This document shows positions 59,001 to 64,000 of a stretch of 64,000 bases of DNA, piece by piece (position 1 is the stretch's first letter; each line of letters begins with the position of its first letter). The translations under genes and the position numbers were made by a program. A model generated the notes under the pieces. It did no database searches. It saw nothing but the letters and a program-made list of their open reading frames with translations, and was not told the origin of the DNA. Source of the DNA: BP-191 sp035940575 (GTDB taxonomy: Bacteria; Actinomycetota; Actinomycetes; BP-191); the NCBI GenBank assembly GCA_035940575.1, contig DASZER010000053.1, forward strand, positions 18,583 to 82,582, written 5' to 3'.

Positions 59001-62000
59001 CCGGGAGGCAGCGTGCCGCTCACGATCGCGTACGTCAGGGGGTCGTTCTCGACGTCGCTGGCGGAGAGGCTCTGGAGCGGGGACCCGACCGGCACCGTCT
59101 GGCTCGTGTTGCGCTGCGCGCCGGTGAACCTCGGCGGGTCGTTGACCGCGTTGACCGTGATCGACACCGTCGCCGTGTCCGTGCCGCCGCTGCCGTCCGC
59201 CACCGTGTAGGTGAAGGAGTCGGAGCCGTTGAAGTTCGCGCCCGGCGTGTACGTGCAGGTCGACGCGGTGCAGGTGACCGTCCCGAACGACGCGTTCGAG
59301 TGGCCGGTCACGGTGAGGCCGTCGAGGTCGACGTCGGTGTCGTTGCTCGTCACCGGGACGTTGACCGGGGTGTCCTCGTTCGTCGTCGCGGTGTCGTTCG
59401 CCGCGTCGGGCGGGGTGTTGGCGGTGGGGCCGCCGACCTGGATCGCGAGCGTCGTCGTCGCCGTCCCGCCGTTGCCGTCGCTCACCCGGATCTGCGCGCT
59501 GTACGCGCCGGGGGCGTTCGCGGTGCCGGTGAGGGCGCCGTTCGGCTGGAGGGTGATCCCCGGCGGCAGCGCTCCCCCGATGAGGGAGAACGTCAGGGGG
59601 TCGAGGTCGACGTCGGTCGCGGCGAGCGAGGAGAGCGTGCCGCCCACGGGGACGGTCTGGCTCGTGTTAGACGCCGCCGCGGTGTAGACCGGCGGGTCGT
59701 TGACGGCGCTGACGGTCACGGTCACGGTCGCCGTGGTCGTCGCGGTGCCGTCGGAGACGGTGTAGGTGAAGGTGTCGGTGCCGTTGGCGTTGGCCGCCGG
59801 CGTGTACGTGCAGGTCGTGCTCGTGCAGGAGACGGTGCCGAACGCGCCGTTCGTCTTGGCCGTCACCGCGAGGGTGTCGTCGTCGACGTCGGTGTCGTTC
59901 GCCAGCACGCTGACGGCTACGGCATTGTCCTCCGGGGTGGTGGCGGCGTCGTTGACGGCGTTCGGCGGGGTGTTCGCCGTCGGGCCGCCCACCTGGATGG
60001 TGAGCGTCGTCGTGGCGGTGCCGCCCTTGCCGTCGCTGACGGTGATCGTCGCGGTGTACGTGCCGTGCGGCGAGGCGGTCCCCGTGAAGGACCCGTTCGG
60101 GTTGAGCGTGACCGTCGGCGGCAGCGCTCCCCCGGTCACCGTGTAGGTGAGCGGGTCGGCGTCCGGGTCGGTCGCGGCCAGCGCGGACAGGGTGCCGCCC
60201 ACGGGGACGGTCTGGCTGGTGTTCGTCGGGGCGGCGGTGAACGCCGGCAGGTCGTTCACCGGCGTGATCGTGACGGTCACGGTCGCCGTGCCGGTCGCGC
60301 CGTCGGGGTCGCTGATCGTGTACGTGAACGTGTCCGTGCCGTTGGCGTTGGCGTTCGGGGTGTACGTGCACGTGGTGGCGCCGCAGGACACGGTGCCGCT
60401 GGTGCCGTTCGTCTTGCCGGTGATCGAGATCGCGTCGCCGTCGGGGTCGGAGTCGTTCGTCAGGACCGACACGGTGGTCGCCGTGTCCTCGGCAGTGGTC
60501 TTGGCGTCGTTCGTCGCGACGGGCGGCAGGTTCTGGTAGCGCAGCCCGAAGTCCACGCCGGTGACGCGCTCGTCGGCAGCGAGCGTGATCGTGCGCGGGC
60601 TCGAGGTGGTGAAGACGTACTTGCTCGGCGCGCTCACCGTGACGGCGTACGTGCCCGGGACGAGACCGACGAACGAGTAGGTGCCGTTCGCGGCAGTGGT
60701 CGTGGTCCGGGTGACGGGTCCGGTGGCGGTGACCGTGCGGCCGGCGAGCGTGGGCTCCCCGGCGTCCTTCGTGCCGTCGCCGTCGAGGTCGTCCCAGACC
60801 GTTCCGGAGATCCCGGAGTTGTCCACAGGGGTGACGTCGCTGGCGTCGTTGTTCGCGGCGTTCGGGTCGCTGCTCGCACTCGACACGGACGCGGTGTTAG
60901 TCACGGTGGCGTTCGCCGTGGCGGCGACGTCGACCGTGATGACGAGCGTGGAGCTCGCGCCCGAAGGAAGGGGCGTGCTCCGGGTGCAGCTCACGACCTG
61001 GCCGACGGCCGAGCACGCCCAGCCGCTGCCGGAGGCGGCGACGTAGGTGAGCCCGGTCGGCAGGGTGTCCACGACGGTCGTGGGCGGGTTCGCCGGGCTC
61101 GGCCCGGTGTTGGTGACGGTGAGCAGGTAGTTGCCCGTGCCACCGGCGGTGAACGACCCGATGTGCGTCTTGGTCAGCCCCAGGTCGGCAGAGGAGTTGA
61201 CCGTGGTGCTCGCCGTCGCCGCGTTGTCCGCGGAGTCCGGGTCGGCGGCCGTGCTGGTGGCGGTCGCGGTGGCCGTGAGCGTCCCTCCGGACGCGGTCAC
61301 GTCGGCAGTCACCGTGATCGCCTGCGTGGTCTCGCCGCTCGGCAGCGCGGCGGTGCGGGTGCACGTGACGCTCGCACCCGTCGTGCACGACCACCCTGAG
61401 CCGCTCGCGCTCACGTTCGCCAGGCCGCTCGGCAGGGGCAGCGTGACGGTGGGAGCGGGGGCGGCGTCGGGGCCGTCGTTCGTGACCGTGATCGTGTACG
61501 TGAGCGGGGTCCCTGTGAGGACCGGGTCCGGGCTATCGGTGATCGTCGTGGCCAGGTCGGCCGTGACGACGTTCGTGCTCTCGGTCGCGCTCACGCGGGC
61601 GAACGCGTTGCCGAGGCCGTCGGTGTAGTCGACCGTGAAAGCGTGGGTGAGCGTGCCACTCGCGGTGCTCGCCAGCGTGGTGACCACGCGGACGCTGGCG
61701 GTGGCGGCGGCGTCGATCTCGCCGTTCACGGTGGCGGTGACGACGCCGCCGCTCTGCGTGCAGGTGCCGGTCGCCGGGGCGAGGACGGCGCAGCCGACGA
61801 ACGTCTCCCCCGCCGGGATCGTGTCCTTGACGACGACCGTCCGGGCGGTGCCCGCGGTCGCGCCGGAGCTCGTGTTGGTGACCGTCAGGACGGTCGTGCG
61901 GGTGTCGCCGCGGGCGGCGCTGGTGAGCCCGTCCGAGGCCGCCGCGGCGAGCTGCGGGGTCGGCGGCTGCTCGAGGTACGCGGTGACGTTGGCCCGGCCC

Positions 62001-63028
62001 TCGGGCACGAACTGGCTGCCGCTCGGCGAGCAGTAGACCTCGCGCCACCAGCCGCTCTCGGGGCTCGCGATCGTGTCGCCGACGCGGGCCGTCGTGGAGC
62101 TGTTGTTCCAGGTCAGGGCACCCGAGACGGTCCCGACGGTGCCGCCGCTCGTCGCCGTGGCGTCGTAGGCGTCGGAGGGGCCGTAGTACCGGACCCGGCC
62201 GCCGCCCATGCCGAAGTTGTTGAGCGTGATCGACGCGGTGTTGGGGGCGACGTACTCGAACGTCGTGAGGCAGGCGGTGCCGCCGGAGTTCTGCTGGACC
62301 GAGGCGCTGGTGAGGCCGGCGGTGATCTCGTCGCCGGTCCCCGGGATGCCGTCGAAGTTGTCCGAGTTCGAGGGCGGCGTGTTGCTCGTGTCGGTGTCGT
62401 TGTCGGTGCCGACGCGCAGGACCCAGTAGTTCTGGTCGTCGCTCCCGCCCGTCAGGTTGAACGGGTCGTTGTCGAGGATCGCGCTGCGCAGGACGTAGCG
62501 CCCGCAGGTCAGCGCGGGGTCGGCGCCGGAGCCCAGGATCTGCGCGAACGACTCCCACTGCGGGGCGCTCGCGTCGGGCTGGAAGCTGAACCGGTAGCCG
62601 CTGACGCCGGTGCCCGGCGCCGGCGAGTTGAACCCGGGTCCGACGGTCGCTCCGGGGCCGTACAGCTCGAACTCGGTGGAGTCCGCGGACCCGGTGACCG
62701 TGTCGCGGCTTCCGGCCGCTGTCGTGATGCGGGGACTGAAGATGTCGAGGTAGATCGCGCGGTTGGCGGGCCATCCGCACGGGATGTCGAACGAGACGTA
62801 CTGCGACCCGCCCCCGCCGCCCTGGGCGGAGGGGGTCGTGTACCAGTCGCCGGCCGCGAGGCCGGCCGTGGCGCCGTTGGTCTGGACGAAGAACGGCGAC
62901 GTGGTCGGCAGGAGGTCCACGGCCGCGGCGGGCAGGACCGGCGCGGTAGCGCTCATCGCCGTGCTGAGGGCGAGCGTCAGCCCGGCGGCACGAAAACGTG
63001 CTCGCGCGCTGGGGCTGGGCTGGCGCAA
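56078..63028 (-). CDS. Giant LPXTG-anchored repeat protein with Ig/cadherin-like domains
   Basis: A 2316-residue surface protein. The TTG start (63028) is chosen because GGTGGAG lies 5 bases upstream and a signal peptide follows; the longer frame from 63139 lacks this. A unique head (about residues 40-360) precedes two DUF11 domains (about 455-700) and an SdrB-like domain (ISGTVWDDLDGDGTKDAGEP). Then about 12 Big_9/cadherin-like repeats with motifs EDT..., NDTDVDGD and FTYTVSDG, three interleaved He_PIG-like domains, and LPSTG at about 2258. A membrane helix and an Arg-rich tail end it. Each Big_9 repeat has one Cys pair (C-x5/6-C followed by TYTP). Sortase attachment is expected. Confidence 0.88.
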   Translation of the reverse strand: MRQPSPSARARFRAAGLTLALSTAMSATAPVLPAAAVDLLPTTSPFFVQTNGATAGLAAGDWYTTPSAQGGGGGSQYVSFDIPCGWPANRAIYLDIFSPRITTAAGSRDTVTGSADSTEFELYGPGATVGPGFNSPAPGTGVSGYRFSFQPDASAPQWESFAQILGSGADPALTCGRYVLRSAILDNDPFNLTGGSDDQNYWVLRVGTDNDTDTSNTPPSNSDNFDGIPGTGDEITAGLTSASVQQNSGGTACLTTFEYVAPNTASITLNNFGMGGGRVRYYGPSDAYDATATSGGTVGTVSGALTWNNSSTTARVGDTIASPESGWWREVYCSPSGSQFVPEGRANVTAYLEQPPTPQLAAAASDGLTSAARGDTRTTVLTVTNTSSGATAGTARTVVVKDTIPAGETFVGCAVLAPATGTCTQSGGVVTATVNGEIDAAATASVRVVTTLASTASGTLTHAFTVDYTDGLGNAFARVSATESTNVVTADLATTITDSPDPVLTGTPLTYTITVTNDGPDAAPAPTVTLPLPSGLANVSASGSGWSCTTGASVTCTRTAALPSGETTQAITVTADVTASGGTLTATATATSTAADPDSADNAATASTTVNSSADLGLTKTHIGSFTAGGTGNYLLTVTNTGPSPANPPTTVVDTLPTGLTYVAASGSGWACSAVGQVVSCTRSTPLPSGASSTLVITVDVAATANATVTNTASVSSASSDPNAANNDASDVTPVDNSGISGTVWDDLDGDGTKDAGEPTLAGRTVTATGPVTRTTTTAANGTYSFVGLVPGTYAVTVSAPSKYVFTTSSPRTITLAADERVTGVDFGLRYQNLPPVATNDAKTTAEDTATTVSVLTNDSDPDGDAISITGKTNGTSGTVSCGATTCTYTPNANANGTDTFTYTISDPDGATGTATVTVTITPVNDLPAFTAAPTNTSQTVPVGGTLSALAATDPDADPLTYTVTGGALPPTVTLNPNGSFTGTASPHGTYTATITVSDGKGGTATTTLTIQVGGPTANTPPNAVNDAATTPEDNAVAVSVLANDTDVDDDTLAVTAKTNGAFGTVSCTSTTCTYTPAANANGTDTFTYTVSDGTATTTATVTVTVSAVNDPPVYTAAASNTSQTVPVGGTLSSLAATDVDLDPLTFSLIGGALPPGITLQPNGALTGTANAPGAYSAQIRVSDGNGGTATTTLAIQVGGPTANTPPDAANDTATTNEDTPVNVPVTSNDTDVDLDGLTVTGHSNASFGTVTCTASTCTYTPGANFNGSDSFTYTVADGSGGTDTATVSITVNAVNDPPRFTGAQRNTSQTVPVGSPLQSLSASDVENDPLTYAIVSGTLPPGVTLTTAGAFTGTADAPGTYTVTVEVSDGKGGTDSTTLTITVGGPAANTPPAADDDTKTTNEDTPTNVAVLANDTDVDLDTLTVTSFTQGSFGSVSCSATACAYTPNPNFHGTDTFTYTVSDGSGGTDTALVTITVTSVNDAPVAGNDSRTTAEDTPLTMSALRNNDSDVDGDTLTITAFTQPTHGTVSCTATTCTYTPDANYFGPDSFTYTISDGKGGTATATVSMTVTPVNDAPVAADDARTVPEDTPITIAVTGNDTDTEGNALTVVAHTPASFGTVTCGATTCTYTPGPDFNGSDSFTYTISDGAGGTATATVLITVLSVNDAPVAVADSRTTAEDTPIGLDPRANDTDVDGDPLTIVSSTQPAHGSVTCSFTACTYTPDADYNGPDSFTYTVSDGAGGTATATVTLTVTAVNDAPVAAGDAATTAEDNAVTVGVTANDTDTEGDVLTVVSTTTPAHGTVSCAGGTCTYTPDANYFGPDSFSYTVSDGNGGTATATVSVTVTSVNDVPVAGDDAAGVLEDKDVLVPVLGNDTDADGDALTITAWTDGMHGTVTCDAAGCRYTPGPNYNGPDSFTYTVSDGNGGTATATVTITVTGDNDAPVPGDDVAAVDEDGTVDTAVLLNDTDVDGDSLSVLSVSPPANGTVTCTASVCTYTPSPNFHGTDTYTYVVSDGNGGTASATVTVVVAPVNDVPVAVDDTVTTPEDSVTPVPVLANDSDVDGDALAITVTVEPLHGTVTCDATGCVYTPEANFNGTDSFTYTISDGAGGVATAVASLTVTPVNDPPALIADTTAVVAGKTVVVEVLTNDGDADGDSLSVLSATNGAHGTVTCTTAGVCTYVAAPNFSGTDAFTYTVSDGNGGTAVGSVTVQVAAAPVPPAPPVPPTNPDGNDGDPDTDPGTDVGSGGADNGGGLPSTGSDTANMMLLALLLLAGGIALTAAAPRPAPARRRRDGGGTGRTGGPSGGRPVGRF

Positions 63029-63273
63029 GAGTGCTCCACCGTTGTCGGTACGACCGCGTGCAGTGGTGACGCGACCGCTGTGGAGGACGCCACGGTAGGC
63101 ACCCCTCCTGGCGCGGTCAACGCCCACAACGTGCCACATCGGCCCCCCTACGGACGTATATCAGGGCCAATTAGCCCATGACTTATTCGCCACATTGCTG
63201 TTACGCGTGGTGGCGTTGTGACTACAGTGCGTCGTGGTTGCGCGCCGGGTGTGACACCCGACGGGCGACACTT

Positions 63274-64000
63274 TCAGTGGGTGGATGCGCGCGACTCCGG
63301 TGCCGGCGATCCCGAAGCTGCCGCGAGCACCGCGTCGAGTGCGGCGAGGAGCGGGCGCGCCTTGGCCTCGGCCTCGGCGACCTCCGCCGCCGGGTCGCTC
63401 CCCCACGTCACCCCGCCGCCGGTCCACAGGTGGATCCGCCCGTCGGCCAGCGCGAACGTCCGGATCGACAGCCCGAGGTCGACGCGGCCGTCTGGGGTCA
63501 CCCAGCCGAACGCACCCATGCTGGGCCCCCGGCCGACCGGCTCGAGGTCGTGGATCATCCGCAACGCCGCTCGCTTCGGAGCGCCGGTGACGGAGCCGCC
63601 GGGGAAGGTCGCCGCCAGCACGTCGTCGAGCCCGGCCTCCGGCCGTAGCCGGGCCTCGACCGTGGACTCGGCGTGCCAGACGCCGGCCCGCGGCACGACG
63701 TCGTACAGGCTCGGGACGCAGACCGAGCCGGTGACCGCGACGCGGCCGAGGTCGTTGCGCTCGAGGTCGACGATCATGACGTGCTCCGCCCGGTCCTTCG
63801 CGCTCGCGTGCAGCACCGAGGGGTCGGCGGCGGTGCCCTTGATGGGCCGCACTCGTACGACACCTTCACCCACCTCCAGGAACGACTCGGGCGACGCGCT
63901 GTGTACGGACCAGCCTTGCCCGGCGATCGACCCCGCGAAAGGGGTGCCCCCGATTCTGTGGACAGCGGATGCGGCTGTGGACAACGTGCCGGCGTACGGG
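63274..64000 (-). CDS. pabB: Aminodeoxychorismate synthase component I, 5' end cut off
   Basis: The frame is open to the window edge, so the N-terminal part is missing. The visible 242 residues carry the chorismate-binding core: SASPESFLEV, PIKGT, EHVMIVDLERNDLGRV, TFPGGSVTGAPKRAA and the closing GGGVTWGSDP. PIKGT with Lys is typical of PabB rather than anthranilate synthase. It converts chorismate to aminodeoxychorismate for folate synthesis. The intergenic region between it and the giant protein (63029-63273) has no other gene. Confidence 0.9.
   Translation of the reverse strand, partial: PYAGTLSTAASAVHRIGGTPFAGSIAGQGWSVHSASPESFLEVGEGVVRVRPIKGTAADPSVLHASAKDRAEHVMIVDLERNDLGRVAVTGSVCVPSLYDVVPRAGVWHAESTVEARLRPEAGLDDVLAATFPGGSVTGAPKRAALRMIHDLEPVGRGPSMGAFGWVTPDGRVDLGLSIRTFALADGRIHLWTGGGVTWGSDPAAEVAEAEAKARPLLAALDAVLAAASGSPAPESRASTH

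Noticed and set aside
56078..60700. Regular repeats that could suggest a CRISPR array
   Set aside because: The repeats are about 270 bases, imperfect and in a coding frame; they encode protein domains and there are no short identical repeats with unique spacers.
56516..61399. A 1627-residue open frame on the plus strand opposite the giant repeat protein
   Set aside because: It is the antisense shadow of a repetitive GC-rich gene; its translation is low-complexity Arg/Gly/Val sequence with no domain, signal or promoter.

Overview
The window is chromosomal DNA of a very GC-rich actinobacterium (Actinomycetota; roughly 70-75% G+C by eye, many GTG starts, gene ends overlapping as GTGA/ATGA). Diagnostic genes are pafA-pafBC of the Pup-proteasome system, tatAC, helY, rbpA, and an lnt/ppm pair. 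The order pafA, pafB, pafC, tatA, tatC, helY, exonuclease, M24 peptidase resembles the Mycobacterium Rv2097c-Rv2089c neighbourhood. I cannot name the genus.

Layout. (1) 1-6100: an island-like segment of visibly lower GC. It holds a RiPP-type cluster of three coupled genes (radical SAM/SPASM-HExxH maturase cut by the window edge, UPF0489-like/GNAT protein, CC-motif protein) and a tyrosine recombinase ending just before pafA. (2) 6116-30100: the conserved core, with pafA, a cyclase, FKBP, pafBC, tatAC, lipid kinases, helY, a secreted lysozyme-like protein, a FAD/Fe-S oxidase pair, glpD, exonuclease, M24 peptidase and acyl-CoA dehydrogenase. Between the lipid kinase and helY sit two paralogous Cys-rich secreted mini-proteins followed by a probable MITE. 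(3) 30950-37054: a small secreted protein, an Lrp regulator and then the most striking feature: 15 small precursor-peptide genes. They share one leader (MKR-x-L-S/T-L-K/R-R-E) and a GG/GA junction but have highly variable Cys-rich cores. A membrane hydroxylase and a secreted M4 protease are embedded among them, and no lanthipeptide synthetase is in view. (4) 37060-44561: lysine-fermentation genes (kamA, kdd, kamD, kamE, kal) plus an amidohydrolase where kce might be expected. (5) 44830-51700: lnt-ppm-fxsA, rbpA with a sigma-R type promoter, an AidB-like dehydrogenase and an NlpC/P60 protein. (6) 51753-64000: an S53-like protease homologue with all three catalytic residues replaced, small proteins, a HAD phosphatase, a 2.3 kaa LPXTG-anchored repeat protein and the 3' part of pabB.

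Regulation. Many genes carry a TANNNT -10 element 6-9 nt before an unadorned start codon. This implies leaderless transcripts and was used here to choose several starts. The precursor-peptide genes instead carry a duplicated ribosome-binding module (AAGGAG followed by a C-rich spacer). How the parts work together: the core genes handle protein turnover and export, envelope lipidation and RNA processing. The lysine genes should convert lysine to a 3,5-diamino acid and onward to a CoA ester. The peptide array looks like a combinatorial RiPP library whose maturase must act in trans.
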